Source of the DNA: Flavobacteriales bacterium
GTDB lineage: Bacteria > Bacteroidota > Bacteroidia > Flavobacteriales_D > Crocinitomicaceae
Length of the DNA stretch: 64,000 nucleotides
Direction of reading: 5' to 3'
NCBI GenBank assembly: GCA_947475095.1
Contig: CANJLG010000010.1
Coordinates: 1-64,000, forward strand
In this document: positions 8,141-17,101 of the stretch, in pieces
Layout of the letters: the number at the start of each line of letters is the position of its first letter
How positions within the stretch are numbered: position 1 is the stretch's first letter
Program-made: the position numbers and the translations under genes
The notes under the pieces: generated by a model
The model's database searches: none
Seen by the model: only the letters and a program-made list of their open reading frames with translations
What the model was told of the DNA's origin: nothing

Positions 8141-8761
8141 ATGAATTTCAAAACAGAACAAGAAAAATTTTGGGCGGGTGACTTTGGAGACGAATATATT
8201 GGTCGAAATAAAAGCGAAGAATACTTGGCTTCAAACTTGAATTTTTTCTCAAAGGCATTTAATCAACTTGGGCAACCAAAAAGTCTCATTGAATTTGGCG
8301 CTAATATCGGAATGAATTTAAGAGCAATAAAACTCTTGTTCCCTAAAATAGATTTATTTGGCATTGAGATAAATAAAAATGCAGCGGATGAATTAGCTAA
8401 ATTTTTAGGGCAAGAGAATGTGTTTAACGGTTCGATTTTCGAGTTTGAAGCAACTCATAAATGCGATGTCTCATTAATAAAAGGCGTTCTAATTCACATA
8501 AATCCAGAAATGCTTTCATTAGTTTATGAAAAACTTTATACTGCAAGTAACAAATATATTTTGATTTGTGAGTATTATAATCCCTCGCCCGTAAACGTAA
8601 GCTATCGGGGACATAGTGACCGTCTATTTAAAAGGGATTTTGCAGGTGAAATGCTTGAAAAATATGCTGACCTAAAATTAGTTGACTATGGATTTTGCTA
8701 CAAGAGAGATAATGCGTTTCCTCAAGATGATATAACTTGGTTTCTACTTGAAAAGGAATAA
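8141..8761 (+). CDS. Pseudaminic acid biosynthesis-associated methylase
   Basis: This 206-residue SAM-dependent methyltransferase begins KTEQEKFWAGDFGDEYIGR, which, with NLNFFSK and the ending DDITWFLLEK, matches the family named for its co-occurrence with pseudaminic acid genes (TIGR03587). The SAM-binding motif I is LIEFGANIGMNLRA (about residue 50-63), with FGIEINK as motif II. YRGHSDRLFKRDFAGEM is the conserved C-terminal half. The family's methyl acceptor is not established; a sugar or glycan linked to nonulosonic acid is a reasonable guess. It is separated from pseI by the scar region and the two glycosyltransferase genes, and converges on yfhO with only 14 bases between. Confidence 0.88.
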   Translation: MNFKTEQEKFWAGDFGDEYIGRNKSEEYLASNLNFFSKAFNQLGQPKSLIEFGANIGMNLRAIKLLFPKIDLFGIEINKNAADELAKFLGQENVFNGSIFEFEATHKCDVSLIKGVLIHINPEMLSLVYEKLYTASNKYILICEYYNPSPVNVSYRGHSDRLFKRDFAGEMLEKYADLKLVDYGFCYKRDNAFPQDDITWFLLEKE

Positions 8762-8775
8762 AAACGAAGCAAGCC

Positions 8776-11550
8776 CTAATCAATCAACTTACCTTCTTCC
8801 CCCACCTTCATCGATTTTTTGATTTCCATCCCTCCCACTCCAAAGAATGCTAGTAATAGTATAATGGATCCCATTAACGAATATGTACTACCAGTTAGGT
8901 ACGAGCTTGGCTCAAATTTCCAATCAATCTTATGATTTCCAGCTGCTACCTTCACACCACGAAGTAAGTAATTCACCCTAAAATAATTTGTTTTCTTTCC
9001 ATCAATGTAGCAGTTCCAACCATCAGGATAATAAATCTCACTGAATACGATTACACCATCGGATGAATTTTTGGAGGTATAGTTCAATTCGTTGGTGGCA
9101 TAACGGGTCAGACTAACACGTGAATTTGCATCTATTTTATAGGAAGCTGCCAATGCGACCGCTTCTTTATCCGAGGATATAGCTACTGTCTTTGTATCCA
9201 AGGTTCCTAACAACTTCATTTCTTCGTTGGCATTTTTCGCTTTTTTGACAGAAGCAACAAACCAAGCATTTCCATTCGTTTTTGTATTTTCGATGGCCGG
9301 TGTTGCGGCATTACTAATAAAATACTTGGTATTTAGCATATTTAAAATGGGTGTTGATGGATTAACAACAAGGGAACTAAAATCTTTGCTTCCTAATAAC
9401 TGATTGAAAAAATTACTTCGCTCTTGAGGATCTTTTATTTGATTCGCTTGGCTAACTAATTGTCCTGTTGTGTCAGCATTTATAACGGCAGAAATTAGAC
9501 TATTTTGAACCATTGACATTTCATTTAAGATATAGAAATCCACTAATTCCTGATACCTTTTTAATTTCGCACCATGATATCCTCCAATGCTTTTATGATA
9601 AAAACTGGTTTGTGTTTCTGCAATTGGGTTATTAAAATTAAGAACTCGGTAGTTCGAGTTTAAATTAAGCGCCGTAAATGCCGCCATTGTTTCAAGAGTT
9701 TGAGCATCTTCTTGATTGGCATACAAATTTTTAGCCTGCATTTTGGACTTAACCGCGGCTACTTTTGATGGGAAATTTGGAACGTTTTTATTTTCCCGGT
9801 TCAAAATTGATGCATCTGATGGAGTGGAATTATAAGCAATTTCACCATTAATTTTCTCCTCATAACTTTCACTTTCAATGTCATCCGTTAAGTACCTTCG
9901 ACAAACATTGTATTGATCCACAAGCACCAGCAGGGCTAAAGAAGCTACCCAAATTAGTGGATTTCCCTTACGAAGCAGGCACACTAAAACAACACCAGCC
10001 GTTAGAATGAAGAAAATAAATGTTCGTCCGGCATCTTTTTTATAAATGATAACACGCGCACTAGAAATGGCAGATTTCATTTCATTGTAGGAAGAAATAG
10101 TACTTTGCTCCTTTGTTTGCTTAATCATATCGCTAAATTGTTTCTTTTCGTTTTTAGATAAGAAATCTCCTGATAAACTTGGCACTAAATACAAGATGAA
10201 GCCCATAAAAACAACAAGGCCCAATCCGATAAAGTGCATTTTCCGCGTCCCCCTTAAGCCATCTTTTTTAATCAATTTATCCACAAACAACATGGCCATC
10301 ATAGGCGCAATAACCATAACAATGACAAGAATCATCTTGGAATCACGGAATTTATTGTAGGCAGGAAAATGATCAATAAAATAGTTGGAAATCGCTCCAT
10401 CTTTTGCCGCTAATGAAATCGCCAATAAAGTAAGGACAATAACTGGCCATTTTAACGAATCTTTACTAAACAACAAGCCTAAAAGAAATAAAATAGCGAC
10501 CACAGCACCAATATAAATGGCCCCACCGCTAAACTCTTGTTCCCCCCAATAATGACTAACACCCTTTTGAAAGGTATCTGCAAATTTTGGATCAACCTGT
10601 TCCATCACATCTTCGTCTTCAGAGATGCTTGCCACTTTTCCTCCTTTCGCATTTGGAATAAATAGGGACAAGAATTCACCTTTACCGAAATTATATTGTA
10701 AAATATACTCTTTGGTTAAACCGGATACTCCTGCTTTTTCTCTTGGTTTGCCCTCTGGAGTGATGCTTAGGTCTGAGGCGCCACGTGTTGTATAATTCGC
10801 ATACTCATAGGTCGTTAATAAATTACTCATGGTTGGAAGAAAAGCCAAGCATCCGCCCAACATTAAGGCAGGAACAATCTTAAGCAAAGACTTGCCTTGT
10901 TTTTCTAGTAACAAACGAATTCCCTCTGCTACTGCTACCACACCAACAAGAATCATCAAATAATACGTCATTTGAAGGTGATTTGAACTTATGTTGAGGC
11001 TGAGAAAAAAGGCAAACACTAAACTACCAAACAGCCACTTTCCTCTCGTAGCGAGCAGTAAGCCCCCCAAAGTAGGCGCCATATATGAAACCGCGTTGAC
11101 TTTTGTTAAATGGCCAGCACCGAGGTATAAAATATTAAATGTGGCAAAACCAAAGGCAATTGCACCGAGAATTGAAACCCATGGATTCACGCGCAAACAC
11201 ATACCCAATATATAAAACCCAAGCATCGAAACAAACAAGATCCCAGCCGGCGCAGGCAATCCCAAACGTAGTATTTCGGTCACTTTTGCCATTAGATTAC
11301 TCGTATGATCTACACTAATTTGGTAGGCAGGCATTCCGCTAAACATTCCATTTGTCCATAAAGCCTCTTTCCCATTCATCATTCGATAATCTGCAATTTC
11401 CTTAGCAGCGCCTTGATATTGCTTAATATCACTTTGCTTCAAATTATAGTCGCTAAATAAAGGTGAGAAATACAGCCACGATAAGCCAATAAATAAAATG
11501 ATAGCAATCGCGTGCGGCAGTAGTTTTGGTAAAATAGTTTTTATGGTCAT
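8776..11550 (-). CDS. YfhO family membrane protein
   Basis: A 924-residue integral membrane protein of the YfhO type (GT-C-like fold). The first membrane segment spans about residues 12-30, and is followed by a periplasmic loop with SDIKQYQGAAKEIADYR and the acidic/aromatic signature WTNGMFSGMPAY. About a dozen hydrophobic segments follow, up to near residue 550, then a large soluble domain with beta-rich sequence (FSEIYYPDGW, GVKVAAGNHKIDWKF) and a last membrane segment near the C-terminus. YfhO proteins in Gram-positives glycosylate lipoteichoic acid; in Bacteroidota the substrate is unknown. Convergent with the methylase gene and probably transcribed alone. Confidence 0.85.
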   Translation of the reverse strand: MTIKTILPKLLPHAIAIILFIGLSWLYFSPLFSDYNLKQSDIKQYQGAAKEIADYRMMNGKEALWTNGMFSGMPAYQISVDHTSNLMAKVTEILRLGLPAPAGILFVSMLGFYILGMCLRVNPWVSILGAIAFGFATFNILYLGAGHLTKVNAVSYMAPTLGGLLLATRGKWLFGSLVFAFFLSLNISSNHLQMTYYLMILVGVVAVAEGIRLLLEKQGKSLLKIVPALMLGGCLAFLPTMSNLLTTYEYANYTTRGASDLSITPEGKPREKAGVSGLTKEYILQYNFGKGEFLSLFIPNAKGGKVASISEDEDVMEQVDPKFADTFQKGVSHYWGEQEFSGGAIYIGAVVAILFLLGLLFSKDSLKWPVIVLTLLAISLAAKDGAISNYFIDHFPAYNKFRDSKMILVIVMVIAPMMAMLFVDKLIKKDGLRGTRKMHFIGLGLVVFMGFILYLVPSLSGDFLSKNEKKQFSDMIKQTKEQSTISSYNEMKSAISSARVIIYKKDAGRTFIFFILTAGVVLVCLLRKGNPLIWVASLALLVLVDQYNVCRRYLTDDIESESYEEKINGEIAYNSTPSDASILNRENKNVPNFPSKVAAVKSKMQAKNLYANQEDAQTLETMAAFTALNLNSNYRVLNFNNPIAETQTSFYHKSIGGYHGAKLKRYQELVDFYILNEMSMVQNSLISAVINADTTGQLVSQANQIKDPQERSNFFNQLLGSKDFSSLVVNPSTPILNMLNTKYFISNAATPAIENTKTNGNAWFVASVKKAKNANEEMKLLGTLDTKTVAISSDKEAVALAASYKIDANSRVSLTRYATNELNYTSKNSSDGVIVFSEIYYPDGWNCYIDGKKTNYFRVNYLLRGVKVAAGNHKIDWKFEPSSYLTGSTYSLMGSIILLLAFFGVGGMEIKKSMKVGEEGKLID

Positions 11551-11596
11551 GACGTATGATTTGGGATAAAATTAATAGATATTGATATAACTTGTA

Positions 11597-12763
11597 CTAT
11601 TTTGATGGATTAGCATATCGATTTACATCTTCAGCAGAAATCGCATCACTACAAAGAATGATTAATCGTTCGATGATGTTGCGTAATTCGCGAATATTCC
11701 CTGTCCAATCGATGCTTTGCAAAGCAAGATAAGCATCTGGGAGAAACTGTTTTTGTGGAATACCATGTTCATCACATATTTTACCTAAAAAATAATCAGC
11801 TAACAATGGAATGTCATCTTTGCGTTCATTGAGCGATGGTACGTGAATTGGGATTACCGCCAAACGATGAAATAAATCCTCTCTAAATCTCCCTTCTGAA
11901 ATCTCCGTCCTCAAATCCTTGTTTGTTGCTGCTAAGATGCGACAATCAACCTTAATGTCTTTTTCACCACCCACCCGTTGAATTAAATTCTCTTGCAAAG
12001 CACGCAATACTTTTGCCTGAGCACTAAGCGACATATCGCCAATTTCATCCAAAAACAAGGTGCCACCTGAAGCCAATTCAAACTTTCCTTTCTTATCCTT
12101 AACAGCAGAGGTAAAAGCTCCTTTTTCGTGACCAAATAATTCACTTTCAATAAGTTCCGAAGGAATTGCAGCACAATTCACTTCAATAAAAGACGCTTTT
12201 GAGCGATTCGAATTATCGTGTAAAGCACGCGCCACCAATTCCTTTCCTGATCCATTTTGTCCGGTGATAAGGACTCGGGCATCGGAGGGCGCTACTTTCT
12301 CAATCATGGCTAATATTCCTTTTATAGAAGCCGATTCACCAATAATTGAAGTCCCTTTGAATTTGCGAATGGTGGTTTTTAACTGAACGGTTTCACTTAA
12401 TAATTGCCCGCGTTCCTTAACATTCCGAAGGGTAATTAACAAGCGATTGAGGTCTAATGGTTTTTCAATAAAATCAAAGGCGCCATTTTTAATGGCTTGA
12501 ACAGCGGTTTCTACCGTTCCATGTCCACTAATCATGATCATGGGGACATTGATTCCTTCTAATTTCATTTGAGCTTGGACCTCCATCCCATCAACATGGG
12601 GCATTTTTATGTCACAAAAGATCGCATCGTATTCTTTCTTTCGGAGCGCCACTAAAGCCTCTTCACCATTCTCAACCTCATCAACCGAATAGCCCTCAAA
12701 CTCAAAAATTTCACGTAAAGCTCGGCGTATTGCACGCTCATCATCAGCAATTAGTATTCTCAT
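11597..12763 (-). CDS. Sigma-54-type response regulator lacking the C-terminal DNA-binding domain
   Basis: The 388 residues contain a receiver domain (acidic pair Asp7-Asp8, phospho-acceptor Asp51 in IFCDIKMP, conserved Lys in FIEKPLD) and an AAA+ sigma-54 interaction domain. Walker A is present as GQNGSGKE, the sigma-54 contact loop is GAFTSA rather than the usual GAFTGA, Walker B is [11 protein letters not shown], and the Arg-rich end is [14 protein letters not shown]. The protein stops at NRYANPSK, where relatives of the NtrC type carry another 50-70 residues with a Fis-type helix-turn-helix. It lies 3 bases from the upstream pcm gene, so it is likely co-transcribed with it. Without an HTH it may act on sigma-54 RNA polymerase from solution. 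Confidence 0.88.
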   Translation of the reverse strand: MRILIADDERAIRRALREIFEFEGYSVDEVENGEEALVALRKKEYDAIFCDIKMPHVDGMEVQAQMKLEGINVPMIMISGHGTVETAVQAIKNGAFDFIEKPLDLNRLLITLRNVKERGQLLSETVQLKTTIRKFKGTSIIGESASIKGILAMIEKVAPSDARVLITGQNGSGKELVARALHDNSNRSKASFIEVNCAAIPSELIESELFGHEKGAFTSAVKDKKGKFELASGGTLFLDEIGDMSLSAQAKVLRALQENLIQRVGGEKDIKVDCRILAATNKDLRTEISEGRFREDLFHRLAVIPIHVPSLNERKDDIPLLADYFLGKICDEHGIPQKQFLPDAYLALQSIDWTGNIRELRNIIERLIILCSDAISAEDVNRYANPSK

Positions 12764-12766
12764 TCG

Positions 12767-13429
12767 TTATATTTTTTTTACGGTTTGCTCTAACATGGGC
12801 ACAAACTTAAAGGTTCCAAATTCTTCCACCTTCATGTTTTGCTCATCCTCCTTTATGATGCGCAACATTTTTTGTTCAACTCCTTCCCCAACAGGAATTA
12901 CCATTATACCGCCCACTTTCAATTGTGATAGCAATAAACGTGGAATTTCTGGGGCTCCACAGGTAACTAAAATTTTATCAAATGGACCATAGGAAGGCAT
13001 TCCTTTATACCCATCACCAAAAGATAATTTAGCGTTAAAATTAAAAAAAGTAAGCATTGATTTTGCTTTAATGTGCAGTTCCATATGGCGCTCCACAGAA
13101 TAGACCTTTGCGCTCAATTGGCATAATATACAGGTTTGAAAGCCAGAACCTGTTCCAATTTCGAGTACCTTATCGCCCTTAACGATATTCAATAATTGCG
13201 TCTGAAAAGCAACAGTGTATGGATGCGAAATCGTTTGGCCAGAACCAATTTGAAAAGCCATGTTGGTATAAGCTTGTTCATCAAATGCTAAATCCAAAAA
13301 ATAGTGCCTGGGAATCGCATTAAAGGCCGACAAAATTGCAGGGTCTTCAATTCCCATTTTCCCCAACTCCTCTACCAAAAGCTTGCGTTTTCCTTTATGT
13401 CTAAATGTATCTTTTAAATGTTGATTCAT
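12767..13429 (-). CDS. pcm: Protein-L-isoaspartate O-methyltransferase
   Basis: The 220-residue protein matches the PCMT family. It has AFNAIPRHYFL, the substrate region GSGQTISHPYTVAFQTQLL, the SAM motif VLEIGTGSGFQT (about residues 87-98), YSVERH and GDGYKGMPSYGPFDKILVTCGAP. It methylates isoaspartyl residues in damaged proteins in the cytoplasm, starting their repair. It is first in a two-gene minus-strand unit with the response regulator; divergent to the epimerase gene with about 160 bases between them. Confidence 0.93.
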   Translation of the reverse strand: MNQHLKDTFRHKGKRKLLVEELGKMGIEDPAILSAFNAIPRHYFLDLAFDEQAYTNMAFQIGSGQTISHPYTVAFQTQLLNIVKGDKVLEIGTGSGFQTCILCQLSAKVYSVERHMELHIKAKSMLTFFNFNAKLSFGDGYKGMPSYGPFDKILVTCGAPEIPRLLLSQLKVGGIMVIPVGEGVEQKMLRIIKEDEQNMKVEEFGTFKFVPMLEQTVKKI

Positions 13430-13552
13430 TAAATTAACTCTTTGATAAAAATTTGAAAAATAGGTATTTTTCAGTGCATAAAAATAAGCTAAACTTTAAG
13501 GCGAAAAACAAGATAAGTTGATTATTTATAACTTTAGACCATTGAAAACTGC

Positions 13553-13560
13553 TATTTTTG
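13553..13560 (+). promoter_or_regulatory. Promoter -7 element upstream of the sugar epimerase gene
   Basis: TATTTTTG fits TAnnTTTG and lies 27 bases before the ATG of the epimerase gene, giving a short leader. No TTG at 17-23 bases upstream was found, so the -33 half is unsupported. Confidence 0.45.
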
Positions 13561-13587
13561 TTTTTAACTATTAAGTTTAGTAAGTAG

Positions 13588-14556
13588 ATGCAAATTTTAG
13601 TAAGCGGAGGAGCAGGTTTTATCGGATCAAATATGTGCGACGCACTTTTAGCACTTCATCATAAAGTCATTTGCTTAGATAATTTTTTAACCGGTAAAAA
13701 ATCAAACGTATCTGAAGCCTTAAACCATCCTAATTTTTCACTCATTGAGGGAGACATCAGAGATCTTCAAACTTGTGAATTGGCGGTGAAGGATTGTGAT
13801 CTCGTACTGCATTTAGCGGCTTTAGGCTCTGTTCCAAGATCAATCAACGATCCCATTACAACGAACGATATTAACATTAACGGACTTTTAAACATGCTCA
13901 CTGCAACAAAAAATGCAGGAATAAAGCGTTTTGTCTTTGCCTCTAGTAGTTCCACGTATGGTGATTCTGCCACCCTGCCAAAAATTGAGGATCAAATTGG
14001 TCGACCACTTTCTCCGTATGCAGTTACAAAATATGTAGGTGAATTATATGCCGATGTTTTTGCAAAAAATTATGGAATAGAATACATTGGCTTACGCTAT
14101 TTTAATGTGTTTGGAAGAAGACAAGACCCACAAGGCGCCTATGCAGCGGTTATTCCGAAATTTATAAGCCAACTATTGAATCATGAAACACCAATTATCA
14201 ATGGTGATGGTTCCTTTTCACGGGATTTTACCTATATTGATAATGTGGTGGAACTAAATATTCAAGCATTACTAACCCAGAACAAAAGCGCTATTAACCA
14301 AATCTATAATGTAGCCTGTGGTGAAGCGACCAGCTTAAATTCCTTGTTCACTATTCTTCGGGATGAAATGGGATTGCTAGACCAAGGCGTGAAAGCCATT
14401 GAACCAATCTACGAAAAGATTAGAGTTGGAGACATCCCACATTCCCTTGCTTCCATAGAAAAAGCCAAGCAATTACTACATTATACACCAGAAATTTCTG
14501 TAGAAGAAGGAATTAAAAGAACGGTTGCATGGTATATAAAGGATAGCAAGAAGTAA
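13588..14556 (+). CDS. NAD-dependent epimerase, UDP-GlcNAc/UDP-Glc 4-epimerase (WbpP-like)
   Basis: The 322-residue extended SDR enzyme starts with the Rossmann motif VSGGAGFIGSN, has LHLAALGSVPRS, the catalytic Ser triplet FASSSSTYG and the YxxxK pair in SPYAVTKYVGE. The stretch FGRRQDPQGAYAAVIPKF is characteristic of UDP-N-acetylhexosamine 4-epimerases of the WbpP/TviC/Gne group. It interconverts C4 epimers of UDP-activated sugars for surface polysaccharides. It is not part of the nonulosonate operon. Substrate preference (GlcNAc versus Glc or uronic acid) cannot be settled from motifs alone. Confidence 0.85.
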   Translation: MQILVSGGAGFIGSNMCDALLALHHKVICLDNFLTGKKSNVSEALNHPNFSLIEGDIRDLQTCELAVKDCDLVLHLAALGSVPRSINDPITTNDININGLLNMLTATKNAGIKRFVFASSSSTYGDSATLPKIEDQIGRPLSPYAVTKYVGELYADVFAKNYGIEYIGLRYFNVFGRRQDPQGAYAAVIPKFISQLLNHETPIINGDGSFSRDFTYIDNVVELNIQALLTQNKSAINQIYNVACGEATSLNSLFTILRDEMGLLDQGVKAIEPIYEKIRVGDIPHSLASIEKAKQLLHYTPEISVEEGIKRTVAWYIKDSKK

Positions 14557-14577
14557 GAAAAATACTATCTTTAAGGC

Positions 14578-16104
14578 ATGCAAGAACAAAAATCTGCTTC
14601 CTTAACTAAAATAATTGGCGCTTCCTCTCTAGGCACCATGATTGAGTGGTACGATTTCTATATATTCGGAAGCCTTGCCACTGTCATTTCAACGAAATTT
14701 TTTCCGCAAGACAATCCAACGGCTGCTTTTCTTAGCACCTTAGCCACATTCGCTGCAGGTTTTGTTGTTCGTCCTTTCGGCGCGCTTTTTTTTGGTCGAC
14801 TTGGGGATTTAATCGGCCGAAAATACACCTTCATGGTCACTTTAGTGCTCATGGGTGGCGCCACCTTTTTGATTGGGTGTATCCCATCGTATGAATCCAT
14901 CGGGTTTCTTGCGCCAATCCTTGTTCTTGTATTGAGATTACTTCAAGGTTTAGCTTTAGGTGGCGAATACGGAGGCGCTGCGACCTATGTGGCAGAACAT
15001 TCGCCATTAAATAAAAGAGGTTTTATGACTTCTTGGATTCAAACTACAGCAACAATTGGTTTATTTGTTTCGCTTCTCGTGATCATGGGAACAAGAAGTA
15101 TCTTATCAACAGAAGAATTTAACGATTGGGGTTGGCGAATTCCTTTTTGGGTATCCATTTTACTTGTGATACTCTCGTATTTTATCCGAAAAAAAATGGA
15201 TGAATCGCCCGTTTTTCTGAAAGCAAAAGCGGCAGGGAAAACCGCTAAAAATCCAATAAAAGAAAGCTTTGGAAAAAAACAGAATTTTAAGTTTGTCCTA
15301 TTAGCCTTGTTTGGTGCAACGATGGGACAAGGTGTAATTTGGTATACCGGACAATTCTATGCCATGAGCTTCATGGAAAAAACAATGAATATTGACAAAG
15401 AACAAGTCGATAGCTTACTATTTATTGCGCTACTTTGCGGCACGCCTTTCTTTATCGTATTTGGTTGGTTAAGCGACAAAATTGGACGGAAATGGATCAT
15501 GATGGCAGGCATGTTACTCGCTATTTTGGCGTATCGCCCGATATATGAATCCATGTATCAAACGACAAATCCAAAGAATAAAACAGAGGTTCTGACAAAA
15601 ACACAGGGGACACACGTAATAAAAGGGCAGACAAACGATTCGATTTATGTAAGCACAAAGCACTACACCGATGGAACCATTCAAACCGCTACAACAAAAA
15701 TAAAATTGTCCGAAGGAAAGCCTGTGGTCAAAAATGGGAAAATTCAATCCGAGATAAAAAACAATATCCATATTAACGATCACGATAAATACTGGTTGAT
15801 CTTCTTAGTTTTTATCCAAGTGATTTTTGTTACGATGGTTTATGGTCCAATTGCAGCCTTTTTAGTGGAATTATTCCCTACAAAAATCAGATATACCTCT
15901 ATGAGTTTACCCTATCACATTGGAAATGGTGTGTTTGGAGGATTATTACCCGCAGTTGCAACGTATTTAGTGACCAATGCCAAAGATACCGGACACCCTC
16001 AATGGTATTTACAAGGATTATGGTATCCCATTGGAGTTGCTTCGGTGTGCCTGATTATTGGCATCATCTATATACGTTCAACGACAAAAAATTTAGACGA
16101 ATAA
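14578..16104 (+). CDS. MFS transporter of the metabolite:H+ symporter type, with a periplasmic-loop-like insert
   Basis: A 508-residue 12-segment transporter. It has SLGTMIEWYDFYIFGSLA at the N-terminus and the loop motif GRLGDLIGRKYTF, both hallmarks of the MHS (ProP/ShiA-like) branch, and a repeat loop motif GWLSDKIGRKW in the second half. Residues about 320-401 form a hydrophilic insert rich in Thr and Lys between membrane segments, which normal family members (about 430 residues) lack. Likely substrates are small osmolytes or organic acids. A small membrane protein gene begins one base after its stop. Confidence 0.88.
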   Translation: MQEQKSASLTKIIGASSLGTMIEWYDFYIFGSLATVISTKFFPQDNPTAAFLSTLATFAAGFVVRPFGALFFGRLGDLIGRKYTFMVTLVLMGGATFLIGCIPSYESIGFLAPILVLVLRLLQGLALGGEYGGAATYVAEHSPLNKRGFMTSWIQTTATIGLFVSLLVIMGTRSILSTEEFNDWGWRIPFWVSILLVILSYFIRKKMDESPVFLKAKAAGKTAKNPIKESFGKKQNFKFVLLALFGATMGQGVIWYTGQFYAMSFMEKTMNIDKEQVDSLLFIALLCGTPFFIVFGWLSDKIGRKWIMMAGMLLAILAYRPIYESMYQTTNPKNKTEVLTKTQGTHVIKGQTNDSIYVSTKHYTDGTIQTATTKIKLSEGKPVVKNGKIQSEIKNNIHINDHDKYWLIFLVFIQVIFVTMVYGPIAAFLVELFPTKIRYTSMSLPYHIGNGVFGGLLPAVATYLVTNAKDTGHPQWYLQGLWYPIGVASVCLIIGIIYIRSTTKNLDE

Positions 16105-16105
16105 C

Positions 16106-16333
16106 ATGAATAAAATAAAACGAATCTTAGGGATAGCCTGGCTTTTTATGGCTGTGATAGTTGCTTATTACGGCATTGCAGCGCTCGGGATTCCGAAATT
16201 TGCAAGTGGAAAACAAGAAGACTTTGTTTTTGCAAGTATTATTTGTTTTGTCTTACTTCCAATTGTGGTAATTGGTCTCTTGATATTTGGAAAATACTCC
16301 CTACAAGGTGAATACGACGATGATAAAAACTAG
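16106..16333 (+). CDS. Small two-segment membrane protein paired with the MFS transporter
   Basis: The 75 residues have a short basic N-terminus (MNKIKRI), a membrane segment at about 8-29, a loop with PKFASGKQEDF and a second segment at about 42-63, ending in an acidic tail GEYDDDKN. It starts one base after the MFS gene's stop, so it is almost certainly co-translated. Small proteins next to MHS transporters are frequent in Bacteroidota and may help in assembly or activity. No family name is recognised with certainty. Confidence 0.7.
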   Translation: MNKIKRILGIAWLFMAVIVAYYGIAALGIPKFASGKQEDFVFASIICFVLLPIVVIGLLIFGKYSLQGEYDDDKN

Positions 16334-16336
16334 TTC

Positions 16337-17098
16337 TTACTTAATCGTAATTCCCACCGGACAATGATCAGATCCGAGGATGTCATTGTAAATTTCAGTG
16401 GCAGAAATACGATTGAGAAAAGCTTCCGATGCAAGAAAATAATCGATTCTCCAACCTACATTTTTTTCGCGAGCTCCAGCGCGGTAACTCCACCAGGAAT
16501 ACTTCGTTAATTCCGGATTAAAATATCGGAAGGTATCTTGCAATCCAGCTTCAACAAATCGATTCATGCCATCAATTTCTTCTTGCATATAACCAGCTGC
16601 TTTATTATAATTTTCCTTAGGTCGAGCTAAATCAATGGCTTGGTGCGCAACGTTTAAGTCACCACAGATAACTACAGGCTTCGTTTCTTCACATTTTTTT
16701 AGATAAGCCAAGAAATCAGCATCCCATTGTTGACGATAAGGTAATCTTGCTAATTCACTTCCTGAATTTGGGACATACACACATACTAAAAAGAAATCAT
16801 CAAACTCAGCTTTCACAATTCTACCCTCGTGATCGTGCTCATCAATACCCATGTCATATTGAATTGATAAAGGCGCTTTTTTACTTAAAATAGCTGTTCC
16901 TGAGTATCCTTTTTTGTCTGCTGCATTCGCAAAGACATGATATCCTGACAAGCCTGCAACAGCAATTGCCACCTGCTCAGCATCCGCTTTTGTTTCTTGT
17001 AAACAAATAACATCAGGAGAAATGGCTTGCATATCCTGAATAAAATTTTTCGATACTATGGCTCGGATTCCATTCACATTAAACGATATAATTTTCAT
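16337..17098 (-). CDS. xth: Exodeoxyribonuclease III (AP endonuclease)
   Basis: This 253-residue enzyme of the exonuclease III/APE1 family has SFNVNGIRAI with the conserved Asn, CLQETKAD with the metal-binding Glu, GYSGTAILSKK, GDLNVAH with catalytic Asp and Asn, and the terminal GSDHCPVG with the catalytic His. It cleaves DNA at abasic sites and removes damaged 3' ends in base excision repair. Its start is 3 bases from the preceding beta-barrel gene on the same strand, making it the last gene of a four-gene run. It converges with the MFS/small membrane protein pair, 3 bases apart. Confidence 0.93.
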   Translation of the reverse strand: MKIISFNVNGIRAIVSKNFIQDMQAISPDVICLQETKADAEQVAIAVAGLSGYHVFANAADKKGYSGTAILSKKAPLSIQYDMGIDEHDHEGRIVKAEFDDFFLVCVYVPNSGSELARLPYRQQWDADFLAYLKKCEETKPVVICGDLNVAHQAIDLARPKENYNKAAGYMQEEIDGMNRFVEAGLQDTFRYFNPELTKYSWWSYRAGAREKNVGWRIDYFLASEAFLNRISATEIYNDILGSDHCPVGITIK

Positions 17099-17101
17099 GA
17101 T

